DNA of 45,981 bases from Maricaulis sp. (GTDB lineage: Bacteria; Pseudomonadota; Alphaproteobacteria; Caulobacterales; Maricaulaceae). This document shows, piece after piece, positions 33,121 through 41,569 of the stretch. Each line of letters starts with the position of its first letter. Positions within the stretch are counted from its first letter, which is position 1. The position numbers and the translations under genes were made by a program. The stretch lies in the NCBI GenBank assembly GCA_002692855.1, contig NZMJ01000021.1:11535-57515 (forward strand), written 5' to 3'. Under the pieces are notes generated by a model. The model did no database searches, had not been told where the DNA came from, and saw only the letters and a program-made list of their open reading frames with translations.

Positions 33121-34728
33121 ATGAGCACACTTACCTCGCAGATCGACCCCAATTCCGACGCCTTCAAGTCCAATCGCGAGGCGATGGGCGCGCTGGTGGA
33201 CGAATTGCGCGAGCGCACAGCCACGGCCGCCCTGGGGGGATCCGAGCGGGCACGTGACAAGCATGTCAGCCGGGGCAAGCTGTTGCCGCGCGACCGGGTG
33301 GAGCGGCTGCTCGACCCCGGTTCGCCCTTCCTCGAGATCGGCGCGCTGGCGGCCAACGGCATGTATGATGACGACATTCACGGAGCCGGCATGATCGCCG
33401 GCATCGGACGGGTGTCGGGCCGCGAGGTCATGGTCGTTTGCAATGACGCCACCGTAAAGGGTGGCACCTATTATCCCATGACGGTGAAGAAGCACCTGAG
33501 GGCACAGGAGATCGCGCGGGAGAATCGTCTGCCATGCGTCTACCTGGTCGACTCGGGCGGCGCGAACCTTCCCCACCAGGCGGAAGTCTTCCCCGACCGC
33601 GAACATTTCGGCCGCATCTTCTACAATCAGGCCCAGATGTCCTCAGCCGCCATTCCGCAGATCGCGGTGGTGATGGGCAGCTGCACGGCGGGTGGCGCCT
33701 ATGTTCCTGCCATGTCCGACGAGACGATCATCGTGCGCGAGCAAGGCACGATTTTTCTCGGCGGCCCGCCGCTGGTGAAGGCCGCAACAGGCGAGGTGAT
33801 CTCGGCCGAGGATCTTGGCGGCGCGGACGTCCATGCGCGCAAGTCCGGCGTGGCGGACCACTATGCGGCCAATGACGATCATGCCCTGTTCCTGGCGCGG
33901 CGCAGCGTCGCCACGTTGAACACACGCAAACCGGAATGGCCCGACCTGGCCGAGCCGGTTGCGCCGGCCCATGCGCCCGACGAACTGAACGGCGTCGTCC
34001 CGACAGACCTCAGAACGCCGTACGACGTGCGCGAAGTGATTGCGCGGATTGTCGACGGGTCCGAGTTCGATGAGTTCAAGAAACTGTATGGGGAAACACT
34101 GGTGACGGGTTTTGCCCGGATCGAGGGCATGCCGGTCGGCATCATTGCCAATAACGGCATCCTGTTTTCCGAAAGTGCCCAGAAAGGCGCGCATTTCATC
34201 GAATTGTGCGCGCAGCGCAAAATCCCGCTCGTCTTCCTGCAGAATATCACCGGTTTCATGGTCGGCTCGAAATACGAGGCGGGCGGTATTGCCAAGGACG
34301 GCGCCAAGCTGGTGACAGCGGTGTCGTGCTTTGCCGGGCCGAAGGTGACCATCATCATCGGCGGCTCTTACGGGGCCGGCAATTACGGCATGTGCGGGCG
34401 TGCCTACAGCCCGCGCTTCCTGTTCATGTGGCCGAATGCGCGCATCTCGGTGATGGGCGGGGAACAGGCCGCCAGCGTGCTGGCCACCGTCAAGCGCGAC
34501 GGCATGGAAGCGCGCGGGGAGACCTGGTCCGCCGAAGACGAGGCTGCGTTCAAGACACCGATCCGCGAAACCTACGAAGCCGAAGGATCGCCCTATTTCT
34601 CGACCGCGCGGATGTGGGATGACGGCATTATCGCCCCCGCCGATACGCGCACCGTAATCGCACTGTCTCTGTCAGCGGCACGCAACGCTGAGTTCCCCGA
34701 TACGAAATTCGGCGTCTTCCGGATGTAG
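33121..34728 (+). CDS. mccB: Methylcrotonyl-CoA carboxylase beta subunit (carboxyltransferase)
   Basis: Transfers CO2 to 3-methylcrotonyl-CoA, giving 3-methylglutaconyl-CoA in leucine degradation. The 535-residue product shows '[21 protein letters not shown]', '[19 protein letters not shown]', '[20 protein letters not shown]', '[16 protein letters not shown]' and '[23 protein letters not shown]', all typical of MccB (LiuB) rather than PccB. ATG 33121 begins the family N-terminus. Two small membrane protein genes separate it from liuC. Confidence 0.95.
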   Translation: MSTLTSQIDPNSDAFKSNREAMGALVDELRERTATAALGGSERARDKHVSRGKLLPRDRVERLLDPGSPFLEIGALAANGMYDDDIHGAGMIAGIGRVSGREVMVVCNDATVKGGTYYPMTVKKHLRAQEIARENRLPCVYLVDSGGANLPHQAEVFPDREHFGRIFYNQAQMSSAAIPQIAVVMGSCTAGGAYVPAMSDETIIVREQGTIFLGGPPLVKAATGEVISAEDLGGADVHARKSGVADHYAANDDHALFLARRSVATLNTRKPEWPDLAEPVAPAHAPDELNGVVPTDLRTPYDVREVIARIVDGSEFDEFKKLYGETLVTGFARIEGMPVGIIANNGILFSESAQKGAHFIELCAQRKIPLVFLQNITGFMVGSKYEAGGIAKDGAKLVTAVSCFAGPKVTIIIGGSYGAGNYGMCGRAYSPRFLFMWPNARISVMGGEQAASVLATVKRDGMEARGETWSAEDEAAFKTPIRETYEAEGSPYFSTARMWDDGIIAPADTRTVIALSLSAARNAEFPDTKFGVFRM

Positions 34729-34762
34729 AACAAAATCCTCCCGCAGCCGTTATGGTGACGCG

Positions 34763-34770
34763 TTAACCAT
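34763..34770 (+). promoter_or_regulatory. CtrA-type 8-mer TTAACCAT before the small membrane protein pair
   Basis: A perfect TTAACCAT lies 26 bases before the start of the 34797 gene and 34 bases after the mccB stop. The same 8-mer occurs between lipB and the FliN-like gene. No TTAA follows at the N7 spacing of the full CtrA site. Confidence 0.35.
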
Positions 34771-34796
34771 GACGCGAGACGTCAATAGGCTGGGAC

Positions 34797-35117
34797 ATGG
34801 AAAATTTCTTCAATGACGTGCTGGATTTTGCACGGACGGGTTTTGCTGAGGTCAATGCGGTACAGGGCCTGGTCGTCGCGATCATCGCCGTGCTTTTCAT
34901 GAGTAAATGGGGGCAGTGGCTGGCCATCACCGCCGGAGCGGTCGCGGCGCATGTCGCACTGGACATCATGGCGCCGGTGTTTGCCGAGAGCGGTCCCTTC
35001 CGTCTGCCGCCGGTCCTGGAAGGGCATTACTGGCGCTATATCGGTTTGTTGCTGGCCGGATATTTCATCGTCGTCGGCGTGTTGTTTCTCTTGAAGAAAC
35101 TGATCATACGCGGCTGA
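34797..35117 (+). CDS. Small membrane protein with H-x3-D-x3-P and PF-x-LPPV signature (first of a pair)
   Basis: A 106-residue protein with two or three membrane helices (about 22-36, 40-60, 80-100). The signature is His52, Asp56 and Pro60, then PFRLPPV at 67-73. The 35347 gene has the same residues at the same spacing and a similar N-terminus (MENFFN here, MEDFMN there), so the two are paralogues. I do not recognise the family. The gene lies 68 bases after mccB, with a CtrA-type box in the gap. Confidence 0.75.
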   Translation: MENFFNDVLDFARTGFAEVNAVQGLVVAIIAVLFMSKWGQWLAITAGAVAAHVALDIMAPVFAESGPFRLPPVLEGHYWRYIGLLLAGYFIVVGVLFLLKKLIIRG

Positions 35118-35216
35118 ACGGATTGCAAACCGGGACGAGCACACCCTGCGGCGAGCAATCAAACTGGCGTTTGCGACAGATTTGCAACAAAATTCTTGCA
35201 AGCGGGGTGCGTTAAA

Positions 35217-35250
35217 CCCCTGTGTCTGCGTGTTTTTCGCGTCACAGGGG
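35217..35250. other. Inverted repeat in the gap between the paired membrane genes
   Basis: CCCCTGTG (35217-35224) is matched by CACAGGGG (35243-35250) across an 18-base loop that contains GCG...CGC and a T run. It is the main structure in the 229-base gap 35118-35346, which also holds two TTTGCAA-type repeats (about 35120-35190) and GCATTAAC (35271-35278). It may be an operator or a weak terminator; nothing coding was seen. Confidence 0.4.
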
Positions 35251-35346
35251 AAGTCGCTTCACAACAGCGGCATTAACAAGAAGTTTCCATTCCAAGTGCG
35301 TCTGGGGCTAAGATGGGCGCTGAGGGCGAACCGAGGGGATAACGCC

Positions 35347-35742
35347 ATGGAAGATTTCATGAATACGCTTGAGGGCTGGTTTGCGCCAGTCTGGAACTGG
35401 TTCGAGCCGGGGCTCGTGACCTATGCCGGAAACGGGGAATCGGTGGCCTGGATGCCGTTCCTGATCCAGCTCGGCGTGATTGCGCTGGTGCTGGCGATTT
35501 TGATGCGGGGCGCTGGTGCGATCCTGATCTTCACGATTGTCGGCGTGGTCATCCACGTTGTCGTCGATATTGTCATGCCGATGGTGCGCGACGGCGCGCC
35601 GTTCGGCCTTCCGCCCGTCATGGCTGACGCTGGCGGCGTGAACATGGTCTATCTGCAATATCTTGCAGCGCTGGCCGTCGGATACCTGATCGCGATCATC
35701 ATCTTCTCGATCATCAAAGGCATGATCTTCCGCGGCGACTGA
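35347..35742 (+). CDS. Small membrane protein with H-x3-D-x3-P and PF-x-LPPV signature (second of a pair)
   Basis: A 131-residue paralogue of the 34797 product with three membrane helices (about 34-53, 56-78, 100-125). It carries His70, Asp74 and Pro78, then PFGLPPV at 85-91. ATG 35347 is chosen because GAGGGGAT precedes it and MEDFMN aligns with MENFFN of the first copy. A terminator follows 23 bases after the stop. No known family was recognised. Confidence 0.77.
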   Translation: MEDFMNTLEGWFAPVWNWFEPGLVTYAGNGESVAWMPFLIQLGVIALVLAILMRGAGAILIFTIVGVVIHVVVDIVMPMVRDGAPFGLPPVMADAGGVNMVYLQYLAALAVGYLIAIIIFSIIKGMIFRGD

Positions 35743-35765
35743 CCCGGAATGTCATGAGAGACAGG

Positions 35766-35800
35766 AACGGCCGTCCGGCATCCGGGCGGCCGTTTTCCTT
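35766..35800 (+). terminator. Rho-independent terminator after the membrane protein pair
   Basis: AACGGCCGTCCGG (35766-35778), loop CAT, CCGGGCGGCCGTT (35782-35794), with one G-T pair, then TTTTCC. It separates the pair from the liuC-DUF817-mccA unit. Confidence 0.85.
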
Positions 35801-35861
35801 TGCGCGGGGATAGAGGCGGGGTTATCCCCGTTCTCCCCGAAGCCGTATCTGCGAGACGCCC

Positions 35862-36659
35862 ATGTCAGACGAATCCCCTGTCCTGTTCCAGGTCACGCCC
35901 GGCCAAACCGCCGTCATCACGCTGAATCGGCCCGAGCGCCACAATGCGTTCAATGCCGAGGTGATCGCGTCGCTGACCGAGATATTCGACCTCCTGTCGA
36001 ACAATACCGACGAAGTGCGTTTCGTGATCCTGCGCGGGGCGGGAAAGAGCTTCTCGGCCGGTGCTGACCTCGACTGGATGAAAGACCAGTCGATGAATAC
36101 GCTCGACGCCAATCGCGAGGACGCGCAGGCGCTCGCCGACATGCTGCACAAGCTCTACACGCTGCCGCAGATGACGGTAGCGCTGGTGCAGGGGGCCGCG
36201 ATGGGGGGCGGGGCCGGCCTGGTCGCTGCATGCGATGTCGCCGTTGCGGTCAAGGACACCAAGTTCAAGTTCTCCGAGGTCAAGCTGGGCCTGACACCGG
36301 CAACGATCTCGCCCTTCGTTGTGCGCGCAATCGGACCGCGCTGGGCCAAGGCGCTGTTTGTCAGCGCCGAAGGCTTTGACGCGAGCTTCGCGCACCAGAT
36401 CGGGCTGGTTCAGTATGTCGTCGACAGTATCGACGCGCTGGGCGGGATGGAAGAACATCTCGCCACGCTGGCCTTTGCGGCAGCCCCCGGGGCCATCGCC
36501 GATGCAAAGGCGCTGGTCGATGACGTCGTCGGTGAAGAGATCGATCACGGCCTGATGAAGGGCCTGGCGAAGCGGATCGCCGAGCGCCGCGCCAGCGACG
36601 AAGGCAAGGAGGGGCTGGCTGCCTTCCTTGAAAAGCGGAAGCCGAGCTGGGCGGAGTAG
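35862..36659 (+). CDS. liuC: Methylglutaconyl-CoA hydratase (enoyl-CoA hydratase family)
   Basis: Hydrates 3-methylglutaconyl-CoA to HMG-CoA in leucine degradation. The 265-residue crotonase-fold product shows 'VITLNRPERHNAFNAEVI', the oxyanion loop 'GAGKSFSAGADLDWMK', 'GAAMGGGAGLVAACDVAVAV' and 'FKFSEVKLGLTPATISPFVVR'. As in bacterial LiuC proteins, the first catalytic Glu of classical enoyl-CoA hydratases is replaced in GGGAGL, while the second (FSEVK) is kept. The following DUF817 frame starts inside its 3' end. Confidence 0.9.
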   Translation: MSDESPVLFQVTPGQTAVITLNRPERHNAFNAEVIASLTEIFDLLSNNTDEVRFVILRGAGKSFSAGADLDWMKDQSMNTLDANREDAQALADMLHKLYTLPQMTVALVQGAAMGGGAGLVAACDVAVAVKDTKFKFSEVKLGLTPATISPFVVRAIGPRWAKALFVSAEGFDASFAHQIGLVQYVVDSIDALGGMEEHLATLAFAAAPGAIADAKALVDDVVGEEIDHGLMKGLAKRIAERRASDEGKEGLAAFLEKRKPSWAE

Positions 36660-37530
36660 GGCGCTGAACCTGCTGCGTGATCCCCGGGCCTGGCTGCACG
36701 CGCGCCACGATGCGTGGCGGGCGGCTTTCGTGCGCGGGCCGGTCACGCAATTCGCGTTCGAGTTTGTCAGTTTCGGCGTGAAGCAGGCCTGGGCCTGCCT
36801 GTTCGGCGGGCTGATGCTGGGGCTGCTGATCGCGACCTTCCTGTTTTACCCCGACGATGCCGCCCTCGGGCGCTATGATTTTCTGACGCTGTCGGCGCTG
36901 GCCATCCAGATCGGGATGCTGGTGACCAGGCTGGAGACGTGGGAAGAAGCGAAGGTCATCCTCGTCTTTCACGTTGTCGGGACGGTGATGGAGATCTTCA
37001 AGACCCACATGGGCTCGTGGATCTACCCCGAAGACGCCTTCCTGCGGATCGCGGGCGTGCCGCTCTTCTCGGGCTTCATGTATGCCGCCGTCGGCAGCTA
37101 TATCGCGCGGGTCTGGCGCATCTTCGATTTCCGGTTCGACCGTTTTCCGCCGCTGTGGCTGCAAGGCCTGCTGGCGCTGGCGGTCTATATCAACTTTTTC
37201 ACCCACCACTACACGGTCGATATTCGCTGGGCGCTCTATGCCGCTTCGGTCGCGATCTACGGTCCGAGCGTGATCTGGTTCCGGCCGGATCTGAAGCACC
37301 GCTTCATGCCACTGGTGGTCGGATTGCTGCTGGTCGCGCTGTTCATCTGGTTTGCCGAGAATATCGGTACCTTCACGCGCGCCTGGGCCTATGCAGGGCA
37401 AAGCATGACGGACTGGCGTCCGGTGTCTTTGCACAAGCTCGGTTCGTGGTATCTCCTGATGATCATCTCCTTCGTCCTCGTGGCCGGTGTCCACAAGGCG
37501 AAGGGTCTCGAAAAGCCGGACGAAAGCTGA
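36628..37530 (+). CDS. DUF817 family membrane protein
   Basis: A 300-residue integral membrane protein with about eight helices. 'FVSFGVKQAWACLFGGLMLGLL' near residue 45 and 'EEAKVILVFHVVGTVMEIFKTHMGSW' near 105 match DUF817, a family with no assigned function. The start is uncertain: TTG 36628 lies inside liuC, while CTG 36664 just after the liuC stop is preceded by GGAG. Either way it is translationally coupled to liuC, and it ends five bases before mccA, so it belongs to the leucine-degradation operon. Confidence 0.82.
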   Translation: MKSGSRAGRSRALNLLRDPRAWLHARHDAWRAAFVRGPVTQFAFEFVSFGVKQAWACLFGGLMLGLLIATFLFYPDDAALGRYDFLTLSALAIQIGMLVTRLETWEEAKVILVFHVVGTVMEIFKTHMGSWIYPEDAFLRIAGVPLFSGFMYAAVGSYIARVWRIFDFRFDRFPPLWLQGLLALAVYINFFTHHYTVDIRWALYAASVAIYGPSVIWFRPDLKHRFMPLVVGLLLVALFIWFAENIGTFTRAWAYAGQSMTDWRPVSLHKLGSWYLLMIISFVLVAGVHKAKGLEKPDES

Positions 37531-37535
37531 CGCCC

Positions 37536-39527
37536 ATGTTCAAGACGATCCTGATTGCGAACCGCGGCGAGATTGCCTGCCGCGTGATGCGCACCGCCAA
37601 GGAGATGGGGATTCGTACCGTCGCGGTCTATTCCGAGGCCGACGCGAAGGCGCCCCATGTGAAGATGGCTGACGAAGCGGTCCTCATCGGGCCTGCGCCT
37701 TCGGCGGAAAGCTATCTGAAGGCCGAAAAGATACTCGAAGTCGCCAGGCAGACCGGCGCGGAAGCGATCCATCCCGGCTATGGCTTCCTGTCGGAGAATG
37801 CCGGTTTCGCCGAGGCCTGCGCCAAGGCGGGGATCGTGTTCATCGGGCCGTCGCCGGACGCGATCCGGGCAATGGGTCTCAAGGACCGCGCCAAGGCGTT
37901 GATGGAGGAGGCCGGTGTGCCGGTTACGCCCGGCTATCACGGCGAGGACCAGGACCCCCAGCATCTGAAAGCGGAAGCAGACAAGATCGGCTATCCGGTG
38001 CTGATCAAGGCGGTCGCCGGCGGCGGCGGCAAGGGGATGCGCAAGGTCGATGACGGCAAGGACTTTCTGGCATCGCTGGAAAGCTGCCAGCGCGAAGCGT
38101 CCAAAAGCTTTGGCGACGACAACGTCCTGATCGAGAAATTCATCACCAGCCCGCGCCATATCGAGGTGCAGGTGTTCGGCGACAACCATGGCAATGTCAT
38201 CCACCTCTATGAGCGTGACTGCTCGCTGCAGCGCCGCCACCAGAAGGTGATCGAGGAAGCGCCCGCGCCCGGCATGACCGACGAAGTGCGCGCCGCGATG
38301 ACCAAGGCGGCCGTCGATGCGGCGAAGGCGGTGAATTATTCCGGTGCGGGGACGGTGGAATTCATCGTCGACGGGTCCGGCGCGCTGCGTCCTGACGGCT
38401 TCTTCTTCATGGAGATGAATACCCGCCTGCAGGTGGAGCATCCGGTCACCGAAATGGTGACGGGGCTCGACCTCGTGAAATTGCAGCTCGAAGTCGCCGC
38501 GGGCGGCAAGGTGCCGTCGCAGGACGACATCACCCTGACCGGCCATTCGATCGAGGCACGCCTCTACGCCGAAGATCCGCAGAGCGGGTTCTTGCCGTCG
38601 ACAGGACCGCTTAAGCGGCTTCGCTTGCCGTATAACGGGCAAGGAATTCGCGTCGACACCGGCGTCGAGGAGGGCGGCGAGGTCTCGCTGTTCTATGATC
38701 CGATGATCGCCAAGGTGATCAGCTTTGCGAGCGGCCGTCAAAAAGCGATCGCCCGCCTCGCCGACGCCATCGAGGACGGGGTGGCGACCTGGCCCGTGCG
38801 CGCAAATGGTGCATTCCTGCGTCGCGCTCTTTTGCATCCCGATTTCATGGCCGGTGACGTGTCGACTCATTTCATCGAGCGGTATCTGGATGAGCTTGTC
38901 CCGCAAGGCGCTCGGCCTGAAGCTGCTGCCGTGGCGGCGTTGGCGGCCCTTCGAGGGCAGGCCGGCGATCCCTGGGGGTCCGCCAGTGGCTGGCGCATGA
39001 ATGCCACGCCGCGCCGCCGGGTGGGATTCGAGATCGATGAATCCGAGGTCGAGCTGTCGATTCAAAATAACGGTGACACGACCTGCGTGACGACCCCGTG
39101 GGGCGAGGTCGTCCTGTCCGGCGCCCGCACTTCGCGAACCGGCGACATTTCAAAGGTCAGCTGGCAAGCCGGGAACGAAACCCGCGGCGCGGAAGTCGCC
39201 CATCTCGGGGAGGGACTGCTGGTGCTGTTCGGCGGTGAGGGGCGGTTGTTCGCCTGGCCGCGCCCTGACGCGCTCGCTGATGCACTGGCCGCAGGCAATG
39301 CCGTGAAGGCGCCGATGCCGGGCAAGGTCCTCGCCGTTCATGTCAAGCCGGGCCAGAGCGTCACGAAGGGCGATCCGATGGTGGTGCTGGAAGCCATGAA
39401 GATGGAGCACGCCCTGACTGCGCCGCGCGACGGCGTGGTGGAGAGCGTATCGGCCGAGGCCGGATCGCAAGTGGGTGAGGGCGATGCCTTGATCACGCTG
39501 GCGGACGAGGCAGAGGCGGCGGCGTGA
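37536..39527 (+). CDS. mccA: Methylcrotonyl-CoA carboxylase alpha subunit (biotin carboxylase plus biotin carrier)
   Basis: Carboxylates its biotin and hands CO2 to MccB. The 663-residue product has the biotin carboxylase domain (about 1-450: 'FKTILIANRGEIACRVMRTA', 'IKAVAGGGGKGMRK', 'EMNTRLQVEHPVTEMVTG'), a BT-like middle part and a biotinyl domain with LEAMKMEHAL, where Lys622 is the biotin site. It is assigned to Mcc by position behind liuC and by sequence; pccA in the window is the other copy. An inter-gene repeat follows the stop. Confidence 0.93.
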   Translation: MFKTILIANRGEIACRVMRTAKEMGIRTVAVYSEADAKAPHVKMADEAVLIGPAPSAESYLKAEKILEVARQTGAEAIHPGYGFLSENAGFAEACAKAGIVFIGPSPDAIRAMGLKDRAKALMEEAGVPVTPGYHGEDQDPQHLKAEADKIGYPVLIKAVAGGGGKGMRKVDDGKDFLASLESCQREASKSFGDDNVLIEKFITSPRHIEVQVFGDNHGNVIHLYERDCSLQRRHQKVIEEAPAPGMTDEVRAAMTKAAVDAAKAVNYSGAGTVEFIVDGSGALRPDGFFFMEMNTRLQVEHPVTEMVTGLDLVKLQLEVAAGGKVPSQDDITLTGHSIEARLYAEDPQSGFLPSTGPLKRLRLPYNGQGIRVDTGVEEGGEVSLFYDPMIAKVISFASGRQKAIARLADAIEDGVATWPVRANGAFLRRALLHPDFMAGDVSTHFIERYLDELVPQGARPEAAAVAALAALRGQAGDPWGSASGWRMNATPRRRVGFEIDESEVELSIQNNGDTTCVTTPWGEVVLSGARTSRTGDISKVSWQAGNETRGAEVAHLGEGLLVLFGGEGRLFAWPRPDALADALAAGNAVKAPMPGKVLAVHVKPGQSVTKGDPMVVLEAMKMEHALTAPRDGVVESVSAEAGSQVGEGDALITLADEAEAAA

Positions 39528-39535
39528 ATCTGTCG

Positions 39536-39636
39536 CCCCCCTCTCCCCTCGGGGGAGAGGGCCGGGGTGAGGGGTGACTCTCAGAAACAGCCCCTCATCC
39601 GCCCTTCGGGCACCTTCTCCCCCAAGGGGAGAAGGG
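39536..39636. repeat. Multi-hairpin intergenic repeat (family D)
   Basis: In order: CTCTCCCC/GGGGAGAG (39541-39559), GGTGAGGGG (about 39566-39574) facing CCCCTCATCC (about 39590-39599), GCCC-TTCG-GGC (39601-39611) and CCTTCTCCCC/GGGGAGAAGG (39613-39635). Elements with these hairpins are scattered through many alphaproteobacterial genomes. It fills most of the gap between mccA and the cupin-like gene. Confidence 0.75.
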
Positions 39637-39717
39637 ATGAGCAACGACTTCTGACGGCAGAATTACGAAAACTGGCCCGATTCCTGCTCGCGTGAGACGC
39701 GAATAAGGGAGTTGACC

Positions 39718-40668
39718 ATGAACGGCACAGGCGAAACGCACACCAAGGTCGTCACGGAGTGGAGCCCGGAAGCAAAGGCGGACTTCCGCCAGCGCGTCAC
39801 AGTTGGGCGTCACAACCTGCATGAGCGCCCGGAATTCTCCGATGAGGCGCTGGCACGGCTGATCGACCGGCATCCCCGCGAACTGACCGATTTTTGCACG
39901 ATGGGCGAGCTCGCCGACGGCAAGGAGAGCTGGCGTGCCGGTGATCCGGGCGATTTTGGCGGTGATGAACTGGTCGAAGCGGTGCGCCGCGGCAAGCTGT
40001 GGATCAATCTGCGCCGCGCGATGACCGATGACCCCGACTATCTGCCGCTCTATGAGGGGCTGATGGCCGACATGTCGCGGCTCAACCCCGGCTATCGCCC
40101 CCTGAATGCCGAGAGCGGCATCCTGATTTCCTCGCCGACGGCGCAGGTCTTCCTGCATTCCGACGTGTCCGAAACCATCCTGTGGCATGTGCGCGGCAAG
40201 AAGCGGATCCGCATCTACCCGGCTACCGAGCCTTATGTCTCGGACCAGCACATGGAAGCGATCCTGCATCATGAGCAGACCGAAGACCTTCCGTTCGACC
40301 CGCGCTGGGACGCGGACTGCGAAGCGGTCGACCTGGAGCCGGGCATGTTCACGTCCTGGCCGCTGCACGGTCCTCACCGGGTGCAGAACCTCGACGGGCT
40401 GAACGTTTCGGTGACGATGGAGATCGTGACCCAGGATTCGCTGTTCAAAAACAACGTGCTTTACGCCAACGGCGTGATGCGCCGGAAGTTCGGCTGGTCG
40501 CCGAAATCCGCGAAAACGGCGGGGCCGGGCGCCTATATGAAGCTGGCCCTGTCCAAGCTCGCCAAGACGATGTGGAAGGAAGACAAGCCGATGCCGAAGA
40601 GCGAACGCACCTTCGACATCGATCCCGACGCCCCCACGGGCTTCCGCGAGCGCCGCAAGGCGGGCTGA
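39718..40668 (+). CDS. JmjC/cupin-like putative Fe(II) oxygenase
   Basis: A 316-residue cytoplasmic protein with a cupin_8/JmjC-like core: 'SSPTAQVFLHSDVSETILWHV' gives His147-x-Asp149, 'KKRIRIYP' follows, and the distal His is 217 or 220 in 'SWPLHGPHRVQN'. Such cupin-like proteins hydroxylate proteins or small molecules, but the substrate here is unknown. ATG 39718 is preferred over TTG 39712 because of AAGGGAG upstream. Confidence 0.8.
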   Translation: MNGTGETHTKVVTEWSPEAKADFRQRVTVGRHNLHERPEFSDEALARLIDRHPRELTDFCTMGELADGKESWRAGDPGDFGGDELVEAVRRGKLWINLRRAMTDDPDYLPLYEGLMADMSRLNPGYRPLNAESGILISSPTAQVFLHSDVSETILWHVRGKKRIRIYPATEPYVSDQHMEAILHHEQTEDLPFDPRWDADCEAVDLEPGMFTSWPLHGPHRVQNLDGLNVSVTMEIVTQDSLFKNNVLYANGVMRRKFGWSPKSAKTAGPGAYMKLALSKLAKTMWKEDKPMPKSERTFDIDPDAPTGFRERRKAG

Positions 40669-40734
40669 TTTTCCATGGACACGGGCAGGATGCGCTCGTA
40701 TCTCTGCGTCCACGCGGGGGCGTGACGGAGAGAC

Positions 40735-41532
40735 ATGATGCGTTCCTTTCTCGTGTTTGCGGGCCTTATGCTTGCGCTGATTTCCCCCGCCTTTGCCGAC
40801 AATGCTGATGCCACGAGAAATTGGCCGCCCTTGGTGCGCCAGGCGCTGGGAACTGCCCACGAAGGCAACGAAGACGATATCTGGCGGTTCACGATGACCG
40901 CCGACTATGGCGATGCGGGCCGTTTCTCGGCGCGCTTCGATTCAACGCTTCCCGAAGGCGAGCGCTGGACGCTGGTCAATCCGGCCAGCGCCGAAACCAT
41001 GAGCGACGCGTTGCGCGATCACTGGATCGACCTGTCCACGCCCGATGAAGACGAAGACGCGGGCGATTCCGAATCCGCCGACGAGGAAGATTCGGGTACA
41101 TCCTTCGGGATTGGCGGCGGAGGCAGTGGCCTGTTCTTCAGCGCCGAGACGGCCGAGATGATCGGCGGTGACCTGGCCCAGTTGCGCCGTGCGGGCGGGC
41201 GGACGGCCTACACTTTCCAGCCGCGCATGAGCGACGATGAAGACGGCGGCGATGCTGACGATTTCGGCCGTTTCCTTTCGGGTGAACTGACGGTGACCGA
41301 GTCGGATCCGTTCGTCGAGCGCTTGCGGATTCACGCGCCGGCCAGCTTCAAGCCGCATCCGGCGGCTCGGGTCCATTCCTTTGAAATGGTGATGGAATTT
41401 GCTCGCGTCGAAGGCTTGCCGGGACCGATCCTGCAGAGCTTCGCAACTGATGTTGATGTCAGCGCGCTGTTTCAGCGTCAGACTCAGGCCTTCCGGTTCA
41501 CCTTCTCCGACGTGGAATACGAAGCGCGCTAG
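40735..41532 (+). CDS. Secreted protein with Asp-rich segment, function unknown
   Basis: A 265-residue protein with a signal peptide (MMRSFLVFAGLMLALISPAFA). Residues about 105-135 are very acidic followed by glycines ('DEDEDAGDSESADEEDSG', then 'GIGGGGSG'), and another acidic run lies near 165. The rest looks like a beta-rich globular domain. No family was recognised. Confidence 0.65.
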   Translation: MMRSFLVFAGLMLALISPAFADNADATRNWPPLVRQALGTAHEGNEDDIWRFTMTADYGDAGRFSARFDSTLPEGERWTLVNPASAETMSDALRDHWIDLSTPDEDEDAGDSESADEEDSGTSFGIGGGGSGLFFSAETAEMIGGDLAQLRRAGGRTAYTFQPRMSDDEDGGDADDFGRFLSGELTVTESDPFVERLRIHAPASFKPHPAARVHSFEMVMEFARVEGLPGPILQSFATDVDVSALFQRQTQAFRFTFSDVEYEAR

Positions 41533-41569
41533 CTTTGACGCCGGGGAGGTTTCGTCCTAGCTCCAAGGC

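Noticed and set aside
37389..39065. Reverse-strand open frame of 558 codons opposite mccA
   Set aside because: Shadow of mccA; no start signal and no recognisable domain.
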